Positions 42,686-52,399 of a DNA stretch of 64,000 bases are shown here, in pieces (within the stretch, counting starts at the first letter, position 1; each line of letters begins with the position of its first letter). The notes beneath the pieces were generated by a model. It was not told the origin of the DNA and searched no databases. It saw nothing but the letters and a program-made list of their open reading frames with translations. Position numbers and translations under genes: made by a program. This DNA is from Paracoccus tibetensis (GTDB taxonomy: Bacteria > Pseudomonadota > Alphaproteobacteria > Rhodobacterales > Rhodobacteraceae), in the NCBI RefSeq assembly GCF_900102505.1, contig NZ_FMVT01000002.1, positions 1 through 64,000 of the forward strand, read 5' to 3'.

Positions 42686-43066
42686 ATGCGCATCGACATG
42701 CCCCCCCGGCGCCCGCGCGGCGAGACGATCATCCCGATGATCAACGTGGTCTTCCTGCTGCTGATCTTCTTCCTGCTGACCGCCCAGATCGCGCCCCCGA
42801 CCCCCTTCCCGCTGACCCCGCCCGCCAGCAGCGCCGAGCTTCCCGGCGCGGCGCGCGATGTCCTCTTCGTCTCGGCCGACGGCACGCTGGCATGGAACGA
42901 GGCGCGGGACGCCGCGGTTTGGCCCGCCATCGCCGCACGGACCGAGGAAGGCCCGGTCGAGATCCGCGCCGATGCGGGCCTTGCCGCCGCGACGCTCGCG
43001 GCGCATCTGAAGCGGCTGCGCGAGGCCGCGGGCACCGAGGCGCGCCTTGTCGTGAGCGGAGGCTGA
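42686..43066 (+). CDS. ExbD/TolR-like subunit, second copy, Asp replaced by Asn
   Basis: A 126-residue ExbD-family protein whose membrane segment reads IIPMINVVFLLLIFFLLTAQI. The position of the essential membrane Asp in the first copy (PMIDVVF) is Asn here (PMINVVF). That suggests a subunit that cannot carry protons and may instead complete a heteromeric ExbD pair. Periplasmic domain is intact. Four bases after exbD; one base before tonB. Confidence 0.88.
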   Translation: MRIDMPPRRPRGETIIPMINVVFLLLIFFLLTAQIAPPTPFPLTPPASSAELPGAARDVLFVSADGTLAWNEARDAAVWPAIAARTEEGPVEIRADAGLAAATLAAHLKRLREAAGTEARLVVSGG

Positions 43067-43067
43067 G

Positions 43068-43979
43068 ATGCGGCGCATCCTCGAGACCGCGGGCCTTTTC
43101 ACCATCGCCGCCGCGCTGCATGTCTCGGCCGCCGCGATCATGCTGCCCGAGCAGCTGAAGCAGGGCGAGCCGACCGAGACACCCTCCGACGCGCCCTCCG
43201 CCGCGGTCGCCGCGGGCGGCGCCGAGATCGAGGCGATGGTCGAGGCTTGGGACGCCCCGCCCGAGGCCGAGATCGTGCAGGACCTGCCCGCGCCGCTTGC
43301 GCAGCCAGAGGCTGTCCCGGATCAGCCGGCCCCTGCCCCCGAAGCCCCTCCCCCGCCTCTGACCGCGCCTGCCATGGCGCAGCCGGTCCCGGCGCCGGCA
43401 CGGCCGAATCTGCCCGAACCACCCGCCCCGCCCCGGATCGATCCGGCCCAGCTTGACCTTCCCGAGCTGCGCGACCTCTCGCCGCCGCAGGTCCAGCCGA
43501 GGCTCGCGCTCGACGTGTCGGCCCGCCCCGAGCGGCGCCCGGACCGCCGCCAGGCCCGCGCCGCGCCGCAACCGCAAGCGCAGCCGCAGGCGCAGGCGCA
43601 GGCGCAACCGCAACAGCCCGCCCGGCAGTCGCAGGCCGGATCAAGCCAGTCCGCGCCCCAGGCCGGCAGCGGCGGCGTGAGCGCGAGCGAGCGCGCCAGC
43701 CTGATGTCCCAATGGGGCGCCCAGATCCGCAGCTGCATCAACCGCAGCGCCCGCGCCCCCCGCGGCCTGCGCGGTGGCGGGCAGGTCGTCCTGTCGCTCA
43801 GCATCGGCCGTGACGGCGCCGTGCGCGGCGTCGGCCTTGCCGCCTCCTCGGGCCAGCCGGCGCTGGACAAGGCCGCGACCGAGGCCGCCCGCCGTGCCGG
43901 CCGCTGCCCGGCCGCGCCCGCGGGCCTCGCGGAACCCGCCTATGCCTTCGAGCTGCCGATCAGCCTCGCGAGCCGGTAG
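43068..43979 (+). CDS. tonB: TonB-like energy transducer
   Basis: A 303-residue periplasm-spanning protein with an N-terminal membrane anchor (residues about 8-26), a long Pro/Ala/Glu-rich linker including a Gln-Ala/Gln-Pro tract (DNA 43560-43620) and a TonB-like C-terminal domain (RGGGQVVLSLSIGRDGAVRGVGLAASSGQPALDKAATEAARRAGRCP, outlined). Two cysteines in this domain (RSCINR and AGRCPA) could form a disulfide. The ExbB/ExbD genes upstream identify its partners. Last gene of the operon. Confidence 0.88.
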   Translation: MRRILETAGLFTIAAALHVSAAAIMLPEQLKQGEPTETPSDAPSAAVAAGGAEIEAMVEAWDAPPEAEIVQDLPAPLAQPEAVPDQPAPAPEAPPPPLTAPAMAQPVPAPARPNLPEPPAPPRIDPAQLDLPELRDLSPPQVQPRLALDVSARPERRPDRRQARAAPQPQAQPQAQAQAQPQQPARQSQAGSSQSAPQAGSGGVSASERASLMSQWGAQIRSCINRSARAPRGLRGGGQVVLSLSIGRDGAVRGVGLAASSGQPALDKAATEAARRAGRCPAAPAGLAEPAYAFELPISLASR

Positions 43980-44003
43980 CGCAGCCCGCGCGCCGGTCTG
44001 CGC

Positions 44004-45194
<1,191 letters not shown>

Positions 45195-45257
45195 TCATAG
45201 CAGGGGGCGGCGGCGCGTCCGATGGACGGATCGGGCAGATCATGGCACTCTTCGGCC

Positions 45258-46118
45258 ATGACGGCACCCGATCCCATTCCCGCCTGGCAGCTTTACGGCG
45301 AGCACACGCCCTTTCCCGACATCCTGCACCTGGAGCGGATCGTGGACCGGGCGGCGGGGCTGGACTGGCGCATCAACCCGCACCGCCACGCCCATCTGGC
45401 GCAGGTGTTCCTGCTGGAGCGTGGGCAGACGGCCTTTACCGTGGATGGACAGACAAGGCAGGTGCCGACGCCCGCGCTGCTTTTCCTGCCGCCGGGAACG
45501 GTGCACGGCTTCGCCTTCTCGGCCGGGACCGAGGGCTGGGTGCTGACGCTGCCCGCCGCCGCGCATCCCGATCTTTTCGGCGAGGGGGCCGAGTTGGCCC
45601 TGCTGACAAGCCGGCACTTTTCGGCCGCAGCGCCCGCGACGATGGCACAGCGGTTCGCGGCGCTGGCGGAAAGCTGGCAGGGCACGGGGCCGCTGCGCCA
45701 GACACGGCTGCGGGCCGAGGTGACGCAGCTCTTCTGCGAGATCTTCGAGGCCGAGGCGCGCCACCGCCGCCCTGCCTTGCCCGACCCGCGCCTTGCCGCG
45801 TTCCTCGACCTCGTCGCCCGCCATCACGCCGAGCAGTGGAGCGTCGCGCGCTATGCGGCCACGTTGGGCATGTCCGTCCGCAACCTCGCCCGCATCTGCC
45901 GCGAGGGGGCCGGACAGGGACCGCATCAGCTGGCCGAGACGCAACTGATGCGCGAGGCCTGCCGGCTGCTCGCCTATACCCGGATGCCGGCGCAGCAGGT
46001 CGCCTTCCACCTCGGCTTTCAGGATCCCAGCTACTTCAACCGCCGCTTCCGCCGCGCGATGGGCGTCTCGCCCGGCGTCTACCGGCGGCGGCTGGAGGAG
46101 GGTCCGGCGGCAAGCTGA
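45258..46118 (+). CDS. pobR: AraC-type regulator of pobA (PobR-like)
   Basis: A 286-residue regulator: N-terminal cupin-like effector domain (HAHLAQVFLLERGQTAFTVDG, LLFLPPGTVHGFAF) and a C-terminal double AraC helix-turn-helix (WSVARYAATLGMSVRNLARICREG, then MPAQQVAFHLGFQDPSYFNRRFRRAMGVSPGVYRR, outlined). AraC-type PobR proteins activate pobA in response to 4-hydroxybenzoate; divergence from pobA supports this role. ATG 45258 chosen over 45222. Its 3' end overlaps the pcaB 3' end by 40 bases, tail to tail. Confidence 0.85.
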   Translation: MTAPDPIPAWQLYGEHTPFPDILHLERIVDRAAGLDWRINPHRHAHLAQVFLLERGQTAFTVDGQTRQVPTPALLFLPPGTVHGFAFSAGTEGWVLTLPAAAHPDLFGEGAELALLTSRHFSAAAPATMAQRFAALAESWQGTGPLRQTRLRAEVTQLFCEIFEAEARHRRPALPDPRLAAFLDLVARHHAEQWSVARYAATLGMSVRNLARICREGAGQGPHQLAETQLMREACRLLAYTRMPAQQVAFHLGFQDPSYFNRRFRRAMGVSPGVYRRRLEEGPAAS

Positions 46119-47404
46119 AAGGCCCGCGCCTCGTCCGGCGCCGTGCCCAGCATCCGCCTATCGAGCACGCCGCGCCAGTCCATGCCGGGCCATTCCGCCG
46201 CGGCCAGCTCCAGCAGGTCGCGCTGCTCCGCGAGCGCGCGCCGGCTGAGCGCGCCGACCTGCGCCGCCGCCTGCTCGCGCGGCAGCAGCCCGGTCTCGGC
46301 CAGGGCGAAGGTCAGCGCCTCGGCTTGGATCGTGCCGTGGCCGGCGTTCAGATCGGCCGCCATCGCGGCGGGATCGGGGGCAAGTCGCGCCAGCACCTCG
46401 GCGGCGCGCAGCAGCATCGCGCCCGTCCCCATCGCCACCTGCGGCAGGACCAGCCATTCGGTGAACCAGGCCGCGCCGTCCCGCTGCTGGCGATGGACCC
46501 CGGTGCCCTGAAGCACGGCCGCCGCGCCGAGCGTTGCGCGTGACAGCGCCGCCAACGCCGAGGGACCGACCGGGTTCTGCTTCTGCGGCATGGTGGACGA
46601 GCCGCCCGCGCCCTCGATCCGCACGAGCCCCAGGCCGGATTGCGTCATCAGCAGCAGGTCCTCGGCCATCTTGCCCAAGGATGCGGCCAGCCCCGCGGCC
46701 CAGCTCGCCAGCGCCACGATCCCGGCACGGTCGCTGTGCCAGCTGCGGCCGGGATCGCCGAGGTTCAGCGTTTCGGCCAGCGCGGCGCGGACCTCAGGCC
46801 CGGCCTCGCCCATCGCCGACAGCGTGCCCGCCGCGCCGGAGAGCGAGACACGCAGCAGCCGGGGGCGCAGCGCGTCCAGCGCCTGCGCGTGCTCCAGCAG
46901 CGGCCAGCCCCAGCCCGCCGCCACGGCGCCGAAGCTGGTTGGCACCGCGACCTGCCCGTAGGTCCGCGCGGCCATCGGCAGATCGGAATGATCGGCCGCC
47001 AGCCGCGCCAGCGCCGCCGTGAGATCCGCCAGCCGCTCCTCCCAGAGGTCCAGCATCTCGCGCAGCCGCAGGGCCAGCGCGCTGTCCATGATGTCCTGGC
47101 TCGTCGCGCCCCAATGGAGATATTGCGCCGCGTCGCCCCCGATCGCCATGCGCATGGCCTTTACAAGACCCGGCACCGGCACGCCATCCTTCGCCGCGGC
47201 CGCGGAGAGGCTTTCGGGCGCGACCCGCAACCCGGCGCAGGCGGCGGCGATGGCCGCGCCGGCCTCGGCCGGGATCAGGCCGACCCGCCCCTGCACCTCG
47301 GCCAGCGCCGCCTCGACGCGGATCATGGCGGCAAGCTCGGCCTCGGGGGCCAGCAGCGCTTCGGTCTCCGGGTCGCCGAAGAGACCGGCGTGCAGCGGGT
47401 TCAT
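46079..47404 (-). CDS. pcaB: 3-carboxy-cis,cis-muconate cycloisomerase
   Basis: A 441-residue fumarase/aspartase-superfamily enzyme converting 3-carboxymuconate to 4-carboxymuconolactone. Superfamily signature GGSSTMPQKQNPVGPSAL, active-site regions GATSQDIMDSALALRLR and TYGQVAVPTSFGAVAAGW. ATG 47404 overlaps the BKACE stop (ATGA). The C-terminal residues (AAGPSSSRRR) run into the convergent pobR gene. Last gene of the pca operon. Confidence 0.95.
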   Translation of the reverse strand: MNPLHAGLFGDPETEALLAPEAELAAMIRVEAALAEVQGRVGLIPAEAGAAIAAACAGLRVAPESLSAAAAKDGVPVPGLVKAMRMAIGGDAAQYLHWGATSQDIMDSALALRLREMLDLWEERLADLTAALARLAADHSDLPMAARTYGQVAVPTSFGAVAAGWGWPLLEHAQALDALRPRLLRVSLSGAAGTLSAMGEAGPEVRAALAETLNLGDPGRSWHSDRAGIVALASWAAGLAASLGKMAEDLLLMTQSGLGLVRIEGAGGSSTMPQKQNPVGPSALAALSRATLGAAAVLQGTGVHRQQRDGAAWFTEWLVLPQVAMGTGAMLLRAAEVLARLAPDPAAMAADLNAGHGTIQAEALTFALAETGLLPREQAAAQVGALSRRALAEQRDLLELAAAEWPGMDWRGVLDRRMLGTAPDEARAFQLAAGPSSSRRR

Positions 47405-48243
47405 GCGTCCGCCGGCTGCTTCAGCCCGAGGATGTCCCGCGCCTGCTGCCAGGTCGCCACCGGCCGGCCGTTCCGCGCGCAGATCTCGGCCGCGCGCTTC
47501 ACCAGCGCCGCGTTCGAGGGCGCCAGCGTGTCGCGATCCAGCCGCACGTTGTCCTCCAGCCCCGTGCGCGCATGGCCGCCCGCGCCGATGGCCCACTCGT
47601 TCAGCGTCAGCTGATGCGCGCCGATCCCGGCGGCGCACCACGGGGCATCCTCGCCGAAGAGGCGCTTCACCGTTCGGATGTAGTAGTCGAAGACGTCTCG
47701 ATCCACGGGCATCGCGTTCTTCACGCCCATCACGAACTGCACATAGGGCCGCGTCTTGAGCCGTCCGTCCTTCCACATCGTGTGGGCGTGCAGGATGTGG
47801 CTGAGGTCGAAGGCCTCGATCTCGGGCATGACGCCGTGGGTCGCCATCTCGGCGGCCAGCCAATCCACCAGGTCCGGCGCGTTCTCGTAGACCCGCGTCG
47901 GGAAGTTGTTCGAGCCGACCGCGAGGCTGGCCATGTCGGGGGCAAGCCGCAGCATCCCGCCGCGCTCTCTACCCGCGCCAGAGCGGCCGCCGGTGGAGAG
48001 CTGCACGATCATGCCCGGACAGTGCTGGCGGATGCCCTCCAGCAGGCGGGCGAAGCGGTCGGGATCGGCGGTGGGCCTCCCCTCGTCGTCGCGGACATGG
48101 GCGTGGACGATGCTGGCGCCGGCCTCGAACGCCTCGTGGGTGGACTCGATCTGCTCGGGGATCGTGATCGGGACGGCCGGGTTGTTCGCCTTGGTCGGCA
48201 GGCTGCCGGTGATGGCGACGCAGAGGATGCAGGGATCAGACAT
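47401..48243 (-). CDS. BKACE-family beta-keto acid cleavage enzyme
   Basis: A 280-residue TIM-barrel enzyme of the former DUF849 family (Kce, 3-keto-5-aminohexanoate cleavage enzyme, is the founder). Visible motifs: CVAITGSLPTKANNPAVPITIPEQI, the Zn ligands in IVHAHVRDD, and the conserved QLSTGGRSG and MVFDxSH-like FDLSHILHAH region. The family condenses a beta-keto acid with acetyl-CoA, giving a CoA ester and acetoacetate. Embedded between pcaG and pcaB by overlaps (ATGTCTGA with pcaG, ATGA with pcaB), so 3-oxoadipate, the pathway product, is the inferred substrate; that would yield succinyl-CoA. pcaIJ and pcaF are not in the window. Confidence 0.85.
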   Translation of the reverse strand: MSDPCILCVAITGSLPTKANNPAVPITIPEQIESTHEAFEAGASIVHAHVRDDEGRPTADPDRFARLLEGIRQHCPGMIVQLSTGGRSGAGRERGGMLRLAPDMASLAVGSNNFPTRVYENAPDLVDWLAAEMATHGVMPEIEAFDLSHILHAHTMWKDGRLKTRPYVQFVMGVKNAMPVDRDVFDYYIRTVKRLFGEDAPWCAAGIGAHQLTLNEWAIGAGGHARTGLEDNVRLDRDTLAPSNAALVKRAAEICARNGRPVATWQQARDILGLKQPADA

Positions 48244-48793
48244 CGAGGAACACCGTCTCTTTCTCGCCTTGCAGATGGATGTCAAAGTTGTAGGCGCCGC
48301 TCTCGCCGGTGGCGATCAGGCTTTCGCGGCGGTGGGGCTGCTCGATCAGGTTCAGGACCGGGTCGGCGGCGTTGTCCGCGTCGGGGAAATACATCCGCGT
48401 CTGAAGGCCCACGTTGATCCCCCGCGCCACCAGCCACAGCGACAGATGCGGGGCATGGCGGCCATGGGCGCCGGGGCGGATCGTGTTCAGCGTGAAGACG
48501 CCCGTCTCGAAATCGGGGACCACGCGGAACCAGCCGCGGAAGTCTTCGGGGCTGTCAGCATAGCGCCCGGAGGCATCGGCCTGCCACACCTCGATCAGCA
48601 CGTCCTTCACGGGCGCGCCCATGCCGTCGATGACGCGGCCGGTGACGGTGATGCGCTCGCCCGGCACGCCCTCGGGGACCGGGTCGAAGCCCAGCTCATG
48701 CTCGTAGATGTCGAAGCCCGCCGCCGCCGGGGCGAGGCCGATATGGACATAGGGCCCCGCCGTCTGCGAGGGCGTTTCCTTGAGGTAATCCAT
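48236..48793 (-). CDS. pcaG: Protocatechuate 3,4-dioxygenase alpha subunit
   Basis: A 185-residue subunit beginning [20 protein letters not shown], with ITVTGRVIDGMGAPVKDVLIEVWQADASGRYADS and HLSLWLVARGINVGLQTRMYFPD (outlined). The alpha subunit shapes the substrate pocket but lacks the iron ligands. Start overlaps the pcaH stop by one base (TGATG). Cleaves protocatechuate intradiol to 3-carboxymuconate together with PcaH. Confidence 0.95.
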   Translation of the reverse strand: MDYLKETPSQTAGPYVHIGLAPAAAGFDIYEHELGFDPVPEGVPGERITVTGRVIDGMGAPVKDVLIEVWQADASGRYADSPEDFRGWFRVVPDFETGVFTLNTIRPGAHGRHAPHLSLWLVARGINVGLQTRMYFPDADNAADPVLNLIEQPHRRESLIATGESGAYNFDIHLQGEKETVFLDV

Positions 48794-49506
48794 CAGTTCC
48801 CCTCCGGCCGGTTCTCGAAGAAGGTCGAGCGGCGGCCCCTCAGCACGATGTCGAAGCGGTAGGCGAGGCAGTCGAGCGGTTTCGCCTCGTTCAGATCCAG
48901 AGGCGCGATCAGCGCCTCGATGGCGCGGGGATCGGGGATCGACTTCACAATGGGGCAATGGGCGATCAGCGGGTCGCCCTCGAAATACATCTGGGTGATG
49001 AGGCGCTGGCCGAAGCTGTGCCCGAAGACCGAGACGTGAATATGCGCCGGGCGCCAGTTGTTGACCCAGTTGCGCCAGGGATAGGCGCCGGGCTTGATCG
49101 TGCGGAAGGCATAAGCGCCGTTTTCGTCGGTCAGGGTGCGGCCGCAGCCGCCGAAATTCGGGTCGATGGCGGCCAGATACTGGTCCTTCTTGTGCCGGTA
49201 GCGCCCGCCCGCATTGGCCTGCCAGATTTCGACCAAAGTGTGCGGCACGGGGCGGCGGTTCTCGTCCAGCACGCGGCCGTGGACGATGATCCGCTCGCCC
49301 ACCGGATCGCCGCCCTGCGCGTAGTTGGTGATCAGGTCGTTTTCGCCCGGCGCGATGTCGCCATGGCCGAAGCGGGGGCCGCTGAGTTCCGAGGCCGTGG
49401 CGTCAAGCGACAGCATGGCCTGACGCGGGCTGCGCGCGACCGAGGTCTTGTAATCGGGCGCAAGGGCCGGCGGGTGCCACGTGCGGTCGCGTTGATAGAG
49501 GGTCAC
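48793..49506 (-). CDS. pcaH: Protocatechuate 3,4-dioxygenase beta subunit
   Basis: A 237-residue catalytic subunit. Non-heme Fe(III) ligands are visible as Tyr in [10 protein letters not shown], Tyr in GAYPWRNW, and the two His in [37 protein letters not shown] is the family signature. It starts with GTG overlapping the pcaC stop (GTGA). Usual length for PcaH. Confidence 0.96.
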   Translation of the reverse strand: MTLYQRDRTWHPPALAPDYKTSVARSPRQAMLSLDATASELSGPRFGHGDIAPGENDLITNYAQGGDPVGERIIVHGRVLDENRRPVPHTLVEIWQANAGGRYRHKKDQYLAAIDPNFGGCGRTLTDENGAYAFRTIKPGAYPWRNWVNNWRPAHIHVSVFGHSFGQRLITQMYFEGDPLIAHCPIVKSIPDPRAIEALIAPLDLNEAKPLDCLAYRFDIVLRGRRSTFFENRPEGN

Positions 49507-49889
49507 TGGCTGTCCTCCCGGTCGGCCTCGGCGAAGATTTCCTTCGCCAGCTTGATCGCGTGGTTGGCGCGGGGCACGCCGGCATAGATGGCGACATGCA
49601 GCAGCGCCTCCATCACGTCCTCGCGGCTGGCGCCGGTGTTGGGGATCGCGCGCAGGTGCAGCGCCAGCTCGCCATCGTTGCCAAGGCCTGCCAGCAGCGC
49701 AATCGTCATCATCGACCGCTCGCGAAGGCTGATCGTGTCCCGCGACCAGACATGGCCCCAGGCCGCGTCGGTGATGAGGTCCTGGAAGGGCCCGTCGAAT
49801 GGGGTCGAGGCCGCCTGCGCGCGGGCGACATGGCCGGCGCCCAGGACGCGGCGGCGGGTGGCGGTGCCGGTGTCGGAAAGCTGGCTCAT
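49503..49889 (-). CDS. pcaC: 4-carboxymuconolactone decarboxylase
   Basis: A 128-residue AhpD-like enzyme converting 4-carboxymuconolactone to 3-oxoadipate enol-lactone. Signature: [46 protein letters not shown] (outlined) and [26 protein letters not shown]. Overlaps pcaD (ATGA) and pcaH (GTGA). Confidence 0.95.
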   Translation of the reverse strand: MSQLSDTGTATRRRVLGAGHVARAQAASTPFDGPFQDLITDAAWGHVWSRDTISLRERSMMTIALLAGLGNDGELALHLRAIPNTGASREDVMEALLHVAIYAGVPRANHAIKLAKEIFAEADREDSQ

Positions 49890-50659
49890 GCGTGCCTTTC
49901 GAGGAAGGGGATCAGGATGGCGGCCATCGCGGCCGGGGTCTCGACGCAGGGCAGGTGGCCGGCGCCGTCGATCAGGTGGAACTCGGCGCCCGCGATCAGG
50001 TCGGCCGTCGCGCGCACCAGATCGGGCGGCGCGGCGCCGTCCTGCGAGCCTGCGATGACCAGGGTCGGCAGGCGCAGGGCGCGGGTCGCCCCGGTCTGGT
50101 CGCTTGCGGCGAGGGCGCGGCAGGCGGCGATGTAGCCGGGCGCGCCCGTGCGGGCGAGCATGTTGCGCCAGAGCGCCAGCTGGGGCGAGGCGCGGAAGGG
50201 GGCGGCGAACCAACGCTCCATCACAGCATCGGCGATGGCTTCGGTGCCGCCCGCCTGGACCGCCGCGATGCGCTGGTTCCAGCTGTCGGCGTTTCCCAGC
50301 TTGGCGGCGCTGTTCGACAGGACCAGCGCGCGCACGAGGTTCGGCCGCTCGGCCGCCACGACCTGCGCGATCAGCCCGCCGATCGAGCAGCCGACCAGCG
50401 TCACCGGCCCGCCCGCCGCCTCGATCACGGCCACCGCGTCGGCGGCGTGGGCCGCGATGGTGCTGCCGTCCCAGAGGTCCGACAGGCCGTGGCCCTGCTT
50501 GTCGTAGCGGATGACCCGGAAGCCGGACAGATGCGGCATCAGCCCATCCCAGAGCCGCAAATCGGTGCCGAGCGAATTGAGCATCAGCAGCGCCGGCGCT
50601 CCATCAGGGCCGTCGATTCGGATATGCAGCGCACCGCCGGGGCGCATCAGGGCTTGCAT
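49886..50659 (-). CDS. pcaD: 3-oxoadipate enol-lactonase
   Basis: A 257-residue alpha/beta-hydrolase giving 3-oxoadipate. Nucleophile elbow GCSIGG (Ser), oxyanion start [13 protein letters not shown], Asp in [13 protein letters not shown] and His in [20 protein letters not shown] before ATG 50659; an earlier start in the frame has no support. First gene of pcaD-C-H-G-BKACE-B, divergent from pcaQ. Confidence 0.95.
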   Translation of the reverse strand: MQALMRPGGALHIRIDGPDGAPALLMLNSLGTDLRLWDGLMPHLSGFRVIRYDKQGHGLSDLWDGSTIAAHAADAVAVIEAAGGPVTLVGCSIGGLIAQVVAAERPNLVRALVLSNSAAKLGNADSWNQRIAAVQAGGTEAIADAVMERWFAAPFRASPQLALWRNMLARTGAPGYIAACRALAASDQTGATRALRLPTLVIAGSQDGAAPPDLVRATADLIAGAEFHLIDGAGHLPCVETPAAMAAILIPFLERHA

Positions 50660-50742
50660 GGGCTCTCCTCCTTTCCATAACCTAGCACCGAGGAAACCGC
50701 GCCGATAATGCAAAATCGGCCCTGATCCATAACCGCAGGCTC

Positions 50743-51636
50743 ATGCATCCCGCCATCAAGCTGCGCCATCTCCGCGCCTTTCTGGACATCGCCGCCAGCG
50801 GCAGCCTGACGGCGGCGGCGCGGGCGCAGGGGATCACGCAGCCCGCCCTCAGCCGCAGCCTTGCCGAGCTGGAGGACCTGCTGGGCGCGCCCCTGTTCCT
50901 GCGGCAAGGACGCCGGCTGCATCTGACCGAGGCCGGGGCGGCCTTCCGCGAGGCCGCCGCCCGCGCGCTGCAGATGCTGGACGCCGGCGCGGCGGCGCTG
51001 CGTCCCGGTGCGGGGGCCGGGCGGTTGCGGGTCGGCGTCCTGCCCACGGCGGCCGGGCAGCTTTTCCCGCGAGTCGCTTTGGCCTTCGCCCAGCGTGCGC
51101 CTCAGGTGACGCTGGCGGTCGAGACGGGGCCGCATTCGCATCTGGTGAGCCTGCTGCGTGCGGGCGAGATCGAGCTGATGATCGGCCGCCTTCCCGAGCC
51201 CGGCGACATGGCCGGGTTGCGTTTCGATCACCTCTACGAGGATCGGATCGCGCTGGTCTCGCGCGCGGCCCATCCGCGGATCGGGCAGCCGGCCGAGGCG
51301 GCGCTGGCGGCCTGCCCGCTGATCCTGCCGCCGCAGTCCGCGCTGATCCGCCGCGCGGTCGAGGATTACCTGCTGGCCCGCGACATCCGCGCCGCGCCGA
51401 TGATCGAGACGGCGGCACTGGCGGTCGGGCGCGGGGTGCTGGCCGGCTCGGACGCGCTGTGGTTCATCTCGCACGGGGTCGTCGCCGACGAGTTGGCGCG
51501 GGGGGTGCTGGTCGAATGGCCGACGGGCGCGGCGGCACTGGCGGGCGCGGTGGGCCTGACCCGGCGGCAGGCTGACACAGCCAGCCCCGCCTTGGAGCTG
51601 CTGGTCCGGCTGACGCGGCGACTCGCGCGGACCTAG
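50743..51636 (+). CDS. pcaQ: LysR-type activator of the pca operon
   Basis: A 297-residue LysR regulator: N-terminal winged HTH (IKLRHLRAFLDIAASGSLTAAARAQGITQPALSRSLAELEDLLGAPLF, outlined) and periplasmic-binding-like effector domain (GRLRVGVLPTAAGQLFPRVALAFAQRAPQV). PcaQ responds to 3-carboxymuconate in Rhizobiales. It is divergent from pcaD with an 83-base spacer that holds two ATAACC elements (50677-50682, 50729-50734), reminiscent of the PcaQ half-site; that link is weak. Its stop shares CTAG with the stop of the SDR gene. Confidence 0.9.
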   Translation: MHPAIKLRHLRAFLDIAASGSLTAAARAQGITQPALSRSLAELEDLLGAPLFLRQGRRLHLTEAGAAFREAAARALQMLDAGAAALRPGAGAGRLRVGVLPTAAGQLFPRVALAFAQRAPQVTLAVETGPHSHLVSLLRAGEIELMIGRLPEPGDMAGLRFDHLYEDRIALVSRAAHPRIGQPAEAALAACPLILPPQSALIRRAVEDYLLARDIRAAPMIETAALAVGRGVLAGSDALWFISHGVVADELARGVLVEWPTGAAALAGAVGLTRRQADTASPALELLVRLTRRLART

Positions 51637-52397
51637 CGCGGCGCCAGCCGCACCGCGCCGTCGAGGCGGATGATCTCGCCGTTGAGGACCGGGTTCTCGG
51701 CGATGTGCTGGACCAGCATGGCATATTCCTCCGGCCGGCCCATGCGGGCGGGAAAGGGGATGCCGGCCTCAAGCGAGGCGCGGACCTCGCCGGTCAACCC
51801 GGCGCTCATCGCGGTCTCGAAAATCCCCGGCGCGATGGTCATGACGCGGATGCCGACGCGCGCCAGTTCCCGCGCGGCGGGCAGCGTCAGTGAGGCGATG
51901 CCGCCCTTGGAGGCCGCATAGCCCGCCTGCCCGATCTGCCCGTCCTGCCAGGCGACCGAGGCGGTGTTGACGATCACCCCGCGCGCGCCGTCCGCATCCA
52001 GCGGCTCGGCCGCCGCCATGCCGCGGGCGGCGATGGCCAGCACGTTGTAGGTGCCGATCAGGTTGACGTTGATCGTGCGCGCGAAGGCATCAAGGTTCAG
52101 GTCCCCGTCCCGCGGCAGGATGCGGCCCGCCGTGCCGATCCCGGCGCAGTTGACCACGATGCGGGGCGTGCCGAATCGGTCGGCGGCGGCGGCGAAGGCG
52201 GCCTCGATGGCAGCGGGGTCGGTGACATCGGCCCCCTGCCCCAGCCCGCCGATTTCGGTAGCAACGCGCCCCGCCGCCTCGGCATCGCGGTCCAGCACGA
52301 CCACCTTTGCGCCCTGCGCCGCCAGCCGCCGGGCCGTCGCCTCGCCGAGCCCGCTGGCCGCGCCCGTGACCAGCGCCACGCTGTCGTTGATCTGCAT
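51633..52397 (-). CDS. SDR-family 3-hydroxyacyl-CoA dehydrogenase-like enzyme
   Basis: A 254-residue NAD-dependent short-chain dehydrogenase of the HSD17B10/3-hydroxyacyl-CoA dehydrogenase type 2 group. Cofactor motif TGAASGLGEA, NCAGIG, catalytic Ser in NTASVAW and YAASK (Tyr/Lys), and the group-specific tail RMGRPEEYAMLVQHIAENPVLNGEIIRLDGAVRL. In this context it would oxidise the 3-hydroxy-3-arylpropionyl-CoA formed by the crotonase. Starts 2 bases after the acyl-CoA dehydrogenase stop; last gene of the block. Confidence 0.88.
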   Translation of the reverse strand: MQINDSVALVTGAASGLGEATARRLAAQGAKVVVLDRDAEAAGRVATEIGGLGQGADVTDPAAIEAAFAAAADRFGTPRIVVNCAGIGTAGRILPRDGDLNLDAFARTINVNLIGTYNVLAIAARGMAAAEPLDADGARGVIVNTASVAWQDGQIGQAGYAASKGGIASLTLPAARELARVGIRVMTIAPGIFETAMSAGLTGEVRASLEAGIPFPARMGRPEEYAMLVQHIAENPVLNGEIIRLDGAVRLAPR

Positions 52398-52399
52398 GT

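Noticed and set aside
43560..43620. Short tandem GCGCAG/CCGCAG units that look like a repeat array
   Set aside because: They are codons of the Gln-Ala/Gln-Pro linker of the TonB-like protein, not a CRISPR or satellite. No CRISPR array was seen anywhere in the window.
50677..50734. Two ATAACC elements as PcaQ operators
   Set aside because: Only half-sites match; no GGTTA partner at the expected spacing, so mentioned under pcaQ but not annotated.
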